Below are positions 34,963 through 43,539 of a stretch of 64,000 bases of DNA, piece by piece. Each line of letters begins with the position of its first letter. The stretch's first letter is position 1. The notes under the pieces were generated by a model that made no database searches, was not told the origin of the DNA, and saw nothing but the letters and a program-made list of their open reading frames with translations. Origin of the DNA: Hyphomicrobium sp. (lineage in GTDB: Bacteria; Pseudomonadota; Alphaproteobacteria; Rhizobiales; Hyphomicrobiaceae). The stretch is taken from NCBI GenBank assembly GCA_019751875.1, contig JAIEMV010000002.1, forward strand, positions 372,001 through 436,000, given 5' to 3'. Both the position numbers and the translations under genes were made by a program.

Positions 34963-35148
34963 TATGGGGCTCCGTGGGTTTGGGACGCGCCGCCATCGGC
35001 GCTCCGCGCTGGCCCGCTTTCAGCGGTGCCACCACCCAAAGCCCCGCGTTCCGCGAGGCAAGCCCTGTGTTTCCGGTCGGGCCCTACCGGTGCCCGCCAT
35101 CAACGACACCAATGCGTGCTTCCGCGGCAAAGTCCAGTCGGTTCTGGG
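34963..35148 (-). promoter_or_regulatory. Conserved hairpin-rich leader of cassette copy 3
   Basis: This leader is nearly identical to that of copy 2, including the GAA-capped hairpin at 35041-35059 and the GGGTGGTGG stretch. The stem next to the ribosome-binding site carries a bulged base yet can still pair. Similarity to copy 2 ends at 35148 (GTTCTGGG), the same boundary as at 6538. Confidence 0.55.
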
Positions 35149-35179
35149 AGAGCCGATCGAATGCCACCTAAGCCACAGT

Positions 35180-35445
35180 TTATTGAGCCATAATCCATGT
35201 TTGTGGATCGACGAAGCGATCACTTTCGCGCTTGGTCCGTATTCGATAGCGGCGGCCCTTGTGACCTGGCTCGGAGACGTTACCTCCGTTGTGGCGTCGT
35301 GAGTAGGAAGGTGAAGTCTGTATCGGCAAGAAGATGGAACTTGTCGACGGAGCGCCAGGGCGCGACGTGGTCGGTCTCCGTACCAACGGCAAACAGCGGT
35401 ACGCGAATGTCGGTGAGCGCGATGGCGCGTCGAGCGCCTGCCGGG
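35180..35445 (-). pseudogene. Polyhydroxyalkanoate synthase C-terminal relic, frameshifted
   Basis: On the minus strand one frame reads IALTDIRVPLFAVGTETDH, VAPWRSVDKFHLL and FTFLLT, typical of the alpha/beta-hydrolase core of PHA synthases. The next frame continues the same family with HNGGNVSEPGHKGRRYRI and VDPQTW before a stop at 35180. A frameshift near 35290 separates them, and the rest of the enzyme with the active-site Cys is missing. This is a gene remnant next to cassette copy 3. Confidence 0.7.
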
Positions 35446-35661
35446 TGGCGAACGTGACTTGCGCCTCGTGCCTTTTTTCTCCAAGGCCATGAACGCCCGA
35501 TGTCGCGACATGCCACCACTGCTGCTGTAGGGCAGCCTTTGATGTGCCGTGCGGGGCTAGTCCCGCGGGAATCAGCGATTGTTGTCTCAAGGTTACTCCT
35601 CAACGCATCTCGACGAAGCTGGCACTCCCGCCGCCGCCCACGGGCGGCTCGGCGCAGCGCA

Positions 35662-35940
35662 TCAACTCGATGTCACGAATTCTCCGCTCGGGCTTGTATG
35701 CGGCATCACGAGCCCTTGGACATTGCCGATGAACAGCATCGCTGCTGCTTGTGTTTCTGTATCGACGTCCACCTCTCCCGCTGCCTTACCCTCTTCGAGC
35801 CTTTGCGCGAGCCGTTCGGCGTAGTGTCTCATCAACGTACGCGCGATTTTCTTGGCAGGCGTGGCTCCTGCTCGCTGCAACTCTCCGAACAGCATCCGCG
35901 GCACCCCGGGATGCTCGATCACGAATTCCACATGGCTCAT
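35662..35940 (-). pseudogene. TetR-family regulator, C-terminal fragment
   Basis: The 92-residue frame begins MSHVEFVIEHPGVPRMLFGEL and continues with a helical ligand-domain pattern (TLMRHYAERLAQRLEEGKAAGE, TQAAAMLFIGNVQGLVM) seen in TetR/AcrR regulators. An in-frame stop lies just upstream and no helix-turn-helix is found in any nearby frame, so the DNA-binding half is lost. Some TetR regulators sit beside RND pumps, but this one faces a pseudogene region. Confidence 0.6.
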
Positions 35941-36226
35941 GCTGCAGCGTCAAGGACGGCTGCGCGTACTTCTTGTTGCATTGAAGCCGTCTGTAACAGG
36001 GACGGCGATCGCGGCGGATTTCCTCGAGGTTGCGTAGTTGGCGGCCCAAGTTTTCTCCGCTGGAAGGTTTCCGACGAACTTGAGAAAGCAACGGCGGTTC
36101 AGTCCCGGACAGAGGCGGCGGCCGCCATCGCGGAGGTCGAGAGAGCTGCGACGGGGCCAGAAACCGAAGCGCGTTGGCACGTGCTTCGACCCGTCCTCAT
36201 CGAACGCAACGCGGGGCGGCCATTGG

Positions 36227-37585
36227 CTATGGACCGGAGACCGGCAAAGAGGCGATTGCGGCGAGGCCGCCGAGCTCGGAAGACGCGAGGCGGATGTCGC
36301 CATCATAGAGCCGTGCGAGATCGCGGGCGATGGCGAGGCCCAGACCCGAGCCGGACTTCTGCGTGTCCCACCGCTCGCCGATGTCGAACACGACCTCGTA
36401 GGCTTCGGGCGGCAGGCCGGGTCCGTCGTCCTCGACCGCGATCTCGACGGCCTTCCCGTCCGTGCTCAACGTGGTCCGGATTCGCACCCGGCACTTTGCG
36501 TGCTTGCTGGCGTTGTCGACGAGATTGGCCAGGATCTCGTGGAGATCCTGGCGGTCACAGGCCACGGCCAGCGCGGCCGGAACCTCGTTGATGAAGGTGA
36601 GGGCGCGGCCGCGATGGAGCCTCGTCATCGCCGTCACGATCTCGGCGACCGCCGTTTGCACGGCCGCCGATGCCCCGAACGACAGCCGCGTTGCGACGAC
36701 CCGCGCGCGCGTGGTCTGATAGTCGATATGGGTCTGCAGCTTCCGACACTGGTCAAGAATCGTTGCCGCGCTGTTCGGCAGCCCCTGCTCGGCAATCCGG
36801 TGCGCCTCGTCGGTAAGGACCACGAGCGGCGTCTTGAGCCCATGCGCGATGTTTCCGGCCTGCGTGCGCGCCCGCTGGATGAGATCCGTCGTCGACGCGA
36901 TGAGAGCGTTCAGCTCGTCGACGAGCGGCTGCACCTCGGAGGGAAACCGGCCGGTGAGTGCCTTCGTCGAGCCTGAGCGCACCGAGGACAATGCATCGCG
37001 CAGCGCTTCGAGTGGCTGCATCGCGAAGACGATGAGAAGACCCGCCGCCACTACCATCGACAATCCCAGCCCCAGCAGCGACCATGAGAGAGTGGAATTG
37101 AAACTCCCGATGACATTGTCGAGGTGGCGCTTGTCCGTCCCGATGATGAACTGCTCGGGATCCCCGGCGGGGTTCCGCCACACGAGCCGTTCGGCGACTA
37201 CCAGCATGCCCGTCGGTCCGTTCATCACGTGGGTGTGGACGCCGACATCCGCGCGCTGGTCCGGCGGGGTGCGAAGCGGCGCTCCCTGCATCGAGGCCGA
37301 GCGGGCTAGAACCTTTCCCCCCTTCTGGATCTCCCAGTAGTACCCCGATTGCGCGACGTCGTAGCGCGGATCGCTGAGGTTGTGCCGGAGCGCAGCACGC
37401 TCGCCGTCGATCGTCGCGAGACGCTGCAGCTCCTCGAGATGAACATAGAGCTCGTCTTGGAATTGCGCGGTCACATGCCGCGCGAACACCGCCGATAGGA
37501 CGAGCCACGCCGCGACCATGCCGAATGCGATCCACACCGTCGCGGCAGCGATGAGCCGACCCCTGAGGCTGTCGGTAGCGCGCAT
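36227..37585 (-). CDS. Two-component sensor histidine kinase (PhoQ-like architecture)
   Basis: This 452-residue inner-membrane kinase has a first membrane helix at about 12-34, a periplasmic sensor region of about 130 residues, a second helix at about 168-190, a HAMP-like linker, the phospho-acceptor His248 in GNIAHGLKTPL, the N box LVDNASKHA, and G boxes DDGPGLP and GSGLGLAIA. It lies 6 bp after its response regulator. Its position opposite a CusA/CzcA-type pump suggests that it senses metal ions or envelope stress; the ligand is not evident. Confidence 0.92.
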   Translation of the reverse strand: MRATDSLRGRLIAAATVWIAFGMVAAWLVLSAVFARHVTAQFQDELYVHLEELQRLATIDGERAALRHNLSDPRYDVAQSGYYWEIQKGGKVLARSASMQGAPLRTPPDQRADVGVHTHVMNGPTGMLVVAERLVWRNPAGDPEQFIIGTDKRHLDNVIGSFNSTLSWSLLGLGLSMVVAAGLLIVFAMQPLEALRDALSSVRSGSTKALTGRFPSEVQPLVDELNALIASTTDLIQRARTQAGNIAHGLKTPLVVLTDEAHRIAEQGLPNSAATILDQCRKLQTHIDYQTTRARVVATRLSFGASAAVQTAVAEIVTAMTRLHRGRALTFINEVPAALAVACDRQDLHEILANLVDNASKHAKCRVRIRTTLSTDGKAVEIAVEDDGPGLPPEAYEVVFDIGERWDTQKSGSGLGLAIARDLARLYDGDIRLASSELGGLAAIASLPVSGP

Positions 37586-37591
37586 GACCCC

Positions 37592-38245
37592 TCAATCCAT
37601 CCTGTAGCCGAGACCGCGGACCGTCTTGATGACGTCGGCGCCGAGCTTGCGCCGGAGCCTGCTGACGTAGACCTCGATCGTATTGGATTCGCGCGCCTCA
37701 TCGAGCGTATAGAGGTGCTCGGTGAGTTCGGCCTGCGAGACGATCCGGCCCAATCGGTGCATGAAGTAGTTGAGCATCTTGAGGTCCCGCGCCGTCATCT
37801 CGACGGGCACGCCATCGCGCGTGACCTGGCCGTTGGCGCTGTCGAGCACGATTCCGCGGTGGGCGAGCACGGGGCTTGCGAGACCGGATGAGCGCCTGAT
37901 CAGGGCCTTGAGCCGCGCCGCGACCTCCGGAATGTGGAACGGCTTGGTGATGTAGTCGTCGGCCCCGGCATTGAGGCCGTCGACCTTCTCGGCCCAGGAG
38001 CCGCGCGCGGTCAGCACGAGCACCGGCGTCTGCCGATTGTTGGCGCGCCAGCGTTTCAAGACGTCCAGTCCCTGCATTTGCGGTAGTCCGAGATCGAGGA
38101 TCACCGCGTCGTATCCTTCTTCGTTTCCCATGACGTAGCCGTCGGCGCCGTTGTCGGCGCGCTCGACCGAAAAGCCGGCCCCTGTCAGGCCAGCGCTCAG
38201 CCGCCCGGAGATCTCGTCGTCATCCTCGACCAGCAGAATGCGGAT
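37592..38245 (-). CDS. OmpR-family response regulator, apparent ATC start
   Basis: This DNA-binding regulator has a receiver domain (acidic pocket D8-D10, phospho-Asp51 in VILDLGLP, Lys in DYITKPF) and a C-terminal winged helix (EVYVSRLRRKLG, TVRGLGYRMD). The first in-frame ATG is at 38131, inside the receiver, and would remove the acidic pocket. The expected start, aligned with the usual MRILLVED, is occupied by ATC at 38245-38243. An AGGAGG site lies 5 bp before it, and no ATG, GTG or TTG lies between the upstream stop and this point. Use of a rare AUC start, or a base error, is likely. It should control its own operon and the divergent pump. Confidence 0.85.
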   Translation of the reverse strand: MRILLVEDDDEISGRLSAGLTGAGFSVERADNGADGYVMGNEEGYDAVILDLGLPQMQGLDVLKRWRANNRQTPVLVLTARGSWAEKVDGLNAGADDYITKPFHIPEVAARLKALIRRSSGLASPVLAHRGIVLDSANGQVTRDGVPVEMTARDLKMLNYFMHRLGRIVSQAELTEHLYTLDEARESNTIEVYVSRLRRKLGADVIKTVRGLGYRMD

Positions 38246-38288
38246 AGCAGCCTCCTCGCGTCTGTCAGCATTTTCCTAGCATGCTTGA

Positions 38289-38350
38289 CCTGAAACGAAC
38301 CTGAAACGCGGGATCAGGGTGTCGCAGGCTCATTTCAGGTTGGTTTCAGG
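38289..38350. promoter_or_regulatory. Paired direct-repeat operators between regulator and efflux genes
   Basis: CCTGAAACGAACCTGAAAC at 38289-38307 is a tandem repeat with an 11-bp period, as expected for OmpR-type dimers binding head to tail. The same element occurs inverted at 38333-38350 (TTTCAGGTTGGTTTCAGG on the plus strand). One box faces each of the divergent operons, so the regulator probably activates both itself and the pump. Confidence 0.75.
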
Positions 38351-38405
38351 TCCGCGCCCTATCTCGCTCCGTGTCGCTGAAGAACGTGCCGATGGAGTTC
38401 GGGCA

Positions 38406-39473
38406 ATGCTGAAGTCGCCGGTCAGACTGTCGATCCTTCTCGCGTCGTGTGCGGTCGCAACTGCGGCAAGCGCGGCCGAGCACGGGGCGCGCACTGTCGC
38501 GGTCAGCGCGCAGCAGGTGGCGCGCATGGAGATCAAGGTCGCCCCGGTGCGGTCGGCCGCCACGCAAGCCATCGCGCTTCTGCCGGGTACGGTCGTTCCG
38601 GCGCTCGATGCGCGGCTGGTTGCCGCGGCGCCGTTTGCGGGAACGGTGGTCCAGGTTCATGTTCTTCCCGGCCAGGACGTGACCAAGGGCAAGCCGCTCG
38701 CAACAATATCGAGCCGCGAGCTGCTCGATACTATGAGCCAGGTGGCGCAAGCGCAGGCCGAGATTCAGATGGCGGAGGCCACGGCGCGGCGCAAGCGAAC
38801 GCTGGCCGACAAGTCCATCCAGAGCCCGACGCTCGCCGATGAGGCCGAGGCGCAGGTCGCCAAGCTCAAGGCCGTACTGGAGCAGCATCGGCGCGCGTTG
38901 ACGATCGGCGGCATCGCCGTTGGCGAGGGCGGCCGCTACGCGATCACCGCCCCGGCGGACGGTCGCGTCGTCGAATCGGCCATCATGCCCGGTGACAAGG
39001 TCGACGCCATGGCCGCGGCGGTCACGATCGATACCAGCGGCGAGCTGTGGGTCGAGGTGCAGGTCCCCTCCGATCTCGCCATGCGGATCAAACCGGGCGA
39101 TCGTATCCAGGTCGTCGACGGTCCGGAGGGCAAGGTCATCTCGATCGCCGCCACGCTCGACCGTATGACCCGCTCGGCCCGCATGCTGGCGTCCGTGCCC
39201 TCGGGATCGGGGCTCATGGCGGGGCAGATGGTCACTGTCAGCCTCGTGCAAGAGGCCGCGACGGGAAGCCTGTCTGTCCCGGGATCAGCGGTTGCTCGCA
39301 TCAAAGATCAGCACGGCGTCTTCGTTCGCAACGACACCGGCTTCGCGCTGGTGCCGGTGAAGGTGGCGGGGCGCTCGCTCAAGGATGTGACGATCCTCGG
39401 CGATGTGCCGACGGACGCACAGGTGGCGTCGAGCGGCCTGCCGGAACTCGAGCAGATGCTGGGGAGCGAGTAG
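38406..39473 (+). CDS. RND efflux periplasmic adaptor (membrane fusion protein)
   Basis: This 355-residue adaptor of the CusB/CzcB type has an N-terminal signal sequence (LSILLASCAVATAASA), a lipoyl-like half motif (AAPFAGTVVQVHVLPGQDVTKG), an alpha-helical hairpin at about 110-160, the second lipoyl half (ITAPADGRVVESAIMPGDKV), and beta-barrel and membrane-proximal domains. The start at 38406 is chosen because the signal peptide follows directly. It joins the pump at 39478 to an outer-membrane channel, which is not encoded here. Confidence 0.92.
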   Translation: MLKSPVRLSILLASCAVATAASAAEHGARTVAVSAQQVARMEIKVAPVRSAATQAIALLPGTVVPALDARLVAAAPFAGTVVQVHVLPGQDVTKGKPLATISSRELLDTMSQVAQAQAEIQMAEATARRKRTLADKSIQSPTLADEAEAQVAKLKAVLEQHRRALTIGGIAVGEGGRYAITAPADGRVVESAIMPGDKVDAMAAAVTIDTSGELWVEVQVPSDLAMRIKPGDRIQVVDGPEGKVISIAATLDRMTRSARMLASVPSGSGLMAGQMVTVSLVQEAATGSLSVPGSAVARIKDQHGVFVRNDTGFALVPVKVAGRSLKDVTILGDVPTDAQVASSGLPELEQMLGSE

Positions 39474-39477
39474 GTCC

Positions 39478-42400
39478 ATGCTGTCGCGCCTCATCGCATT
39501 TTCGCTGACGCAACGGGTGTTCGTGCTGCTGATGGCCGTGGGCCTCGCGGCTCTCGGCGGCTATGCGTTCCGCACATTGCCGATCGACGCCTTCCCCAAC
39601 ATCTCGCCCGTGCAGGTCAAGATGATCCTGAAGGCGCCCGGCATGACGCCGGAGGAGGTCGAGACCCGCGTCATCACGCCCGTGGAGATGGAGCTGCTCG
39701 GCATTCCGCGGCAGACCATCCTGCGCTCGGCCGCCAAGTACGCCGTCGCCGACATCACCCTCGATTTCGAGGACGGCACGGACATCTACTGGGCCCGTCA
39801 GCAGGTGGCGGAGCGCCTCGCGGGTGTGCGCGGTGATCTTCCTGCCAACATCACCGGCGGGCTCGCGCCCATCTCGACCCCGCTGTCGGACGTCTACATG
39901 TTCACGATCGAGGGCGGGAATTTGTCGCTCGAGGAACGTCGCAGCCTGCTCGATTGGACCATACGTCCGGCCTTGAGGACCATCCCCGGCGTCGCCGACG
40001 TCAATGCGCTCGGCGGCATGGTCCGCACCTTCGAGGTTACTCCCGACAGCGCCGCGCTCGCTGCCGCCGGGCTCGGCGTCAAGGATCTCCTGAAGGCCAT
40101 CGACGAGGGCAACAGGAACGACGGCGCCGGCCGTCTCGCCGAGGGCGAGAAGGCGCTCGTCGTGCGGGCGTCGGGCGCGATCCGCTCGCCGCAGGACATC
40201 GAGCAGATCGTGCTGAAGTCCGAAAAAGGTCGCGTGCTGCGCATCGGCGACGTCGCCAAGGTCGCGATCGGCAGCATGACCCGCTATGGTGCTGTCACCA
40301 AGGACGGCAAGGGCGAGGCGGTGCAGGGGCTCGTGCTGTCGCTGCGCGGCGCCGATGCCAGCGCCATCGTCGCGGCCGTCCGCATCCGGCTCGATGAATT
40401 GAAGGCCAGCTTGCCCGAGGGCGTTCAGCTCGAGGCGTTCTACGACCGATCTGACCTCGTCGGGCGGGCTGTCGGCACGGTGAGCAAGGCGCTGCTCGAG
40501 GCCACGGTCCTCGTCGTCATCCTGCTGCTGGCCTTCCTCGGCAACCTGCGCGCGGCGCTGGTCGTTGCCGTGACGCTTCCCTTCGCTGCGCTCATGACCT
40601 TCGTCTTGATGCAGGCCTTCGGCATGTCGGCCAACCTGATGAGCCTCGGCGGCCTCGCGATCGCCATCGGCCTCATTGTCGACGCGGCCGTCGTGGTGGT
40701 CGAGAACGCAGTGGAACGGCTTCAGCACCACGGTGAGGAAGGCCGGGTGCCGATCCTGCATCACATCTACAAGGCGGCCAGCGAGGTCGCCGCCCCGGTG
40801 GCCTCGGGCATCTTCATCATCTGCCTCGTGTTCCTGCCGCTGTTGTCGCTGCAGGGGCTCGAAGGCAAGCTGTTCGGCCCGGTCGCGCTCACCATCATCT
40901 TCGCGCTCGGCAGCTCGCTGGTGCTGTCGCTGACGCTGATCCCGGTGCTGTCGTCGTTCGTGCTCAAGGCCGGCCAGCACGGCGAGCCGCTGCTGATGCG
41001 CCTCCTGACCCGCGGCTACAGGGCATTGCTGACCGCGTGCCTCAGGTTCCCGCTGCCGGTCTATCTCGTAGCCGCCGTCGGGCTCGGCCTGGTCGTGATC
41101 GCCTACCAGGCGGTCGGCAAGTCGTTCATGCCGACCATGGACGAGGGCTCGGTCATCATGCAAATCACCAAGCATCCCTCGATCAATCTCCAGGCCAGCA
41201 TCGAGGGCGACCTCAAGATCCAGCGTGCCTTGAAGGACAAGGTGCCGGAGGTCGAGCGCATCGTCGCGCGTGTCGGCTCCGACGAGCTTGGCCTCGATCC
41301 GATGGGCCTCAACGAGACCGACACCTTCCTCGTGCTGAAGCCCAAGGAGCAGTGGCGCGTGCCCGACAAGACGTGGCTCGTGGACCAGCTGCGGCAGGCA
41401 ATGGCCGAGCTGCCGGGAGTGGAGTTCGCCTTCACCCAGCCGATCGAGATGCGTACCGCCGAGATGCTGACCGGCGCGCGCGGCGATCTCGCGGTCAAGA
41501 TCTTCGGACCTGATCTCGCCACACTCTCGGACCTTGCCGGAAAGCTGCAGGTGGCCTTGCAGAAGATCCCCGGCTCGACCGAAGTTTCGACACTCGCCAA
41601 CGATAGCGTCGATTATCTTCAGATCGATATCGACCGGCTCGCGTCCGGCCGCACCGGGCTTTCCGTGGCCGGCCTCGAGGACGAGCTGCGCGCGCTTCTC
41701 GAAGGGGCCCGTGCCGGCCTCGTCGCCGAGCCCGGCCGCCGGACGGAGATCGTGATCCGCGGTGCGGCGCAGTTGCGCGAGGCTCCTGAGCTGTTCGCCA
41801 GGACCCAGCTCGCGGCCGGCGACGGCGGCCTCGTGCGCGTCGGCGACGTCGCGAAGATCGGCCGCATCGAGGGGCCGGTCAAGATCGAGCGCGAGAACGC
41901 TTCTCGCTTCGCCATCGTGCAGGCCTACGTCAAAGGCCGCGATCTCGTCGGCTTCGTCGAGGAGGCGCAGCGCACCGTGGCGGAGAGTGTGCCGCTGCCG
42001 CCCGGCTATCGCCTGGTGTGGGGCGGACAGTTCGAGAACCAGCGCCGCGCCGCGGCGCGCCTGGCTATCGTCGTGCCCGTCGCGCTCGTCCTCATCTTCG
42101 GTGTTCTGTTCGCCACGCTGCGCTCGATCCGGCAGTCGCTGCTCATTCTGGCGAACGTCCCCTTCGCGCTCGTCGGCGGCATCCTGTCGCTGTGGCTGTC
42201 GGGCGAGTACCTGTCGGTCCCTGCCTCGGTGGGCTTCATCGCGCTGCTTGGGATCGCGGTCCTCAACGGCCTCGTGCTGGTCAGCCACTTCAATACGCTC
42301 ATCGATGCCGGCACGCCGCTGTCCGACGTGGTGCTCGAAGGATCGATCCGGCGGCTGCGACCGGTGATGATGACCGCGACCATCGCCGCGTTCGGCCTGG

Positions 42401-42642
42401 TGCCACTGCTGTTCGCGAGCGGGCCGGGCTCGGAGATCCAGAAGCCGCTCGCCATCGTCGTCATCGGTGGCCTCGTCACCTCGACCGCGTTGACGCTCAT
42501 CCTCCTTCCCATCCTGTTCCGCCGCTTCGGCCACACAGCCGGGCGCACCGACACGCAGCTCCGGAGTCCCGCATGGACCAATCCGTTTGCAAGCTCACAA
42601 TTGTCTGTCCGCCCGCAGCCGGAGACAACATCGCCGAGCTGA
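39478..42642 (+). CDS. Heavy-metal RND efflux pump (CusA/CzcA family)
   Basis: This 1054-residue proton-driven pump has 12 expected membrane helices and two large periplasmic loops. N-terminal landmarks include RTLPIDAFPNISPVQV and GMTPEEVETRVITPVE. In helix 4 the proton-relay region reads AIGLIVDAAVVVVENAVERL. It has the second Asp and the Glu but not the first Asp of CzcA (DFG), so it is more like CusA-type pumps for monovalent ions; this is an inference from one motif. The start is 4 bp after the adaptor. The C-terminal 70 bp overlap the DUF3240 gene. Confidence 0.93.
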   Translation: MLSRLIAFSLTQRVFVLLMAVGLAALGGYAFRTLPIDAFPNISPVQVKMILKAPGMTPEEVETRVITPVEMELLGIPRQTILRSAAKYAVADITLDFEDGTDIYWARQQVAERLAGVRGDLPANITGGLAPISTPLSDVYMFTIEGGNLSLEERRSLLDWTIRPALRTIPGVADVNALGGMVRTFEVTPDSAALAAAGLGVKDLLKAIDEGNRNDGAGRLAEGEKALVVRASGAIRSPQDIEQIVLKSEKGRVLRIGDVAKVAIGSMTRYGAVTKDGKGEAVQGLVLSLRGADASAIVAAVRIRLDELKASLPEGVQLEAFYDRSDLVGRAVGTVSKALLEATVLVVILLLAFLGNLRAALVVAVTLPFAALMTFVLMQAFGMSANLMSLGGLAIAIGLIVDAAVVVVENAVERLQHHGEEGRVPILHHIYKAASEVAAPVASGIFIICLVFLPLLSLQGLEGKLFGPVALTIIFALGSSLVLSLTLIPVLSSFVLKAGQHGEPLLMRLLTRGYRALLTACLRFPLPVYLVAAVGLGLVVIAYQAVGKSFMPTMDEGSVIMQITKHPSINLQASIEGDLKIQRALKDKVPEVERIVARVGSDELGLDPMGLNETDTFLVLKPKEQWRVPDKTWLVDQLRQAMAELPGVEFAFTQPIEMRTAEMLTGARGDLAVKIFGPDLATLSDLAGKLQVALQKIPGSTEVSTLANDSVDYLQIDIDRLASGRTGLSVAGLEDELRALLEGARAGLVAEPGRRTEIVIRGAAQLREAPELFARTQLAAGDGGLVRVGDVAKIGRIEGPVKIERENASRFAIVQAYVKGRDLVGFVEEAQRTVAESVPLPPGYRLVWGGQFENQRRAAARLAIVVPVALVLIFGVLFATLRSIRQSLLILANVPFALVGGILSLWLSGEYLSVPASVGFIALLGIAVLNGLVLVSHFNTLIDAGTPLSDVVLEGSIRRLRPVMMTATIAAFGLVPLLFASGPGSEIQKPLAIVVIGGLVTSTALTLILLPILFRRFGHTAGRTDTQLRSPAWTNPFASSQLSVRPQPETTSPS

Positions 42643-42944
42643 TGCTGGGCCTCGATCCGCCGGTCGCCGGCTTCACAACCTTCGCAGCGGAGGGGCACGG
42701 GTTGAGCTTCGATACCGCGAGCGTCGGCGAGCGGGTGCGCGGTCGTGTGAAGCGCACCGTCATCGTGGCAGTGCTGCCGAGAATGACGGCCGAGCGGCTT
42801 GTGGAGATCGTCCGGCGGGAGATTGCGGTCCCGCACATGGCCTACTGGATCGAGCCCGTGCTCGCGTGCGGGCGCATGGGCGAACGGCCAACAGGAGCGG
42901 CTGACCTGGGAAAGGTCTCGGCGGCGGGAGCAGTGGGAGCATAG
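42573..42944 (+). CDS. DUF3240 family protein (PII-like fold suspected)
   Basis: This 123-residue soluble protein starts MDQSVCKLTIVCPPAAGD and continues with FTTFAAEGHG and PHMAYWIEPVLACGRM. It matches the DUF3240 proteins that accompany CzcA-type pumps. The pattern (beta strand, helix, metal-friendly His and Cys) is reminiscent of small PII/CutA-like proteins, but the function is unknown. Its start lies inside the pump gene, so translation is probably coupled. Confidence 0.8.
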   Translation: MDQSVCKLTIVCPPAAGDNIAELMLGLDPPVAGFTTFAAEGHGLSFDTASVGERVRGRVKRTVIVAVLPRMTAERLVEIVRREIAVPHMAYWIEPVLACGRMGERPTGAADLGKVSAAGAVGA

Positions 42945-42946
42945 CC

Positions 42947-43195
42947 ATGACACATGTATTCGACGTCACGGCGCTTCAGTCGCTGCTCTGGCCGCTCGCG
43001 CTCTGCGCGGTGGCCTGGGGGATCATGGTCTGGGCACTCCGGCAGCGCGACGCCGTCTCGGAGGCAGTGGATGGTCTCTTGACGCCGCGTCCTTCCGAGC
43101 AGGCCGCCGCTGGCGCCACCTCTTTTGACCGCGAGCGGGAAAAGCCATTCGTTGAGCGAAGTCAACGTACGCATCGGATCGCCCGGCAATCATGA
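42947..43195 (+). CDS. Small single-pass membrane protein
   Basis: This 82-residue protein has one hydrophobic segment (about 12-31, LLWPLALCAVAWGIMVWAL) and a charged cytoplasmic-type tail. It starts 2 bp after the DUF3240 stop. No family is recognised. Its place between pump genes and the Cys-rich protein suggests an accessory role in metal efflux. Confidence 0.55.
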   Translation: MTHVFDVTALQSLLWPLALCAVAWGIMVWALRQRDAVSEAVDGLLTPRPSEQAAAGATSFDREREKPFVERSQRTHRIARQS

Positions 43196-43262
43196 CTTGG
43201 GGAGCCGGAGAATTCACTCCGGTCCAAGATGACGTCTCGACCAGCAACCAAAGGAGAAGCAG

Positions 43263-43517
43263 ATGTCGATGAAGCTACTGACCACAGCGGTCGTTGCCTT
43301 GGCCTTGTCGGCGGGTGCCGCCACGGCGCAGTCCGGTCCGGTGTCCAGCGCCTGCAAAGACGATCTCGCCAAGTACTGCGCCGGCAAGAGCCACCAGAAC
43401 CGCGACGCCCGCGCGTGCCTCGAATCCAACAAGGACAAGGTCTCCGCCGCGTGCAAGTCGGCTCTGGACTCGACGGGCGGCGGCAAAGGGAAGGGCATGG
43501 GGAAGGGCAAGAGCTGA
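43263..43517 (+). CDS. Secreted Cys-rich small protein
   Basis: This 84-residue protein has a signal peptide (LLTTAVVALALSAGAATAQS), then four cysteines in the order SSACKDDLAKYCAGK and ARACLESNKDKVSAACKSAL, like one Cys-rich repeat of the type found in GLG1-like proteins. It ends in a Gly/Lys tail. A good AAAGGAGAAGC site lies before the ATG. Periplasmic metal or redox binding is plausible given the efflux neighbours and the adjacent thioredoxin. Confidence 0.75.
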   Translation: MSMKLLTTAVVALALSAGAATAQSGPVSSACKDDLAKYCAGKSHQNRDARACLESNKDKVSAACKSALDSTGGGKGKGMGKGKS

Positions 43518-43539
43518 ACCGACATCCCGCCTGACAGGA

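Noticed and set aside
39379-42534. A 1051-codon open frame antisense to the RND pump gene
   Set aside because: It is the complement of a strongly coding, GC-rich gene with typical third-position bias. Its translation is an Asp/Glu/Arg/His-rich low-complexity string with no domain, and the sense strand encodes a clear pump.
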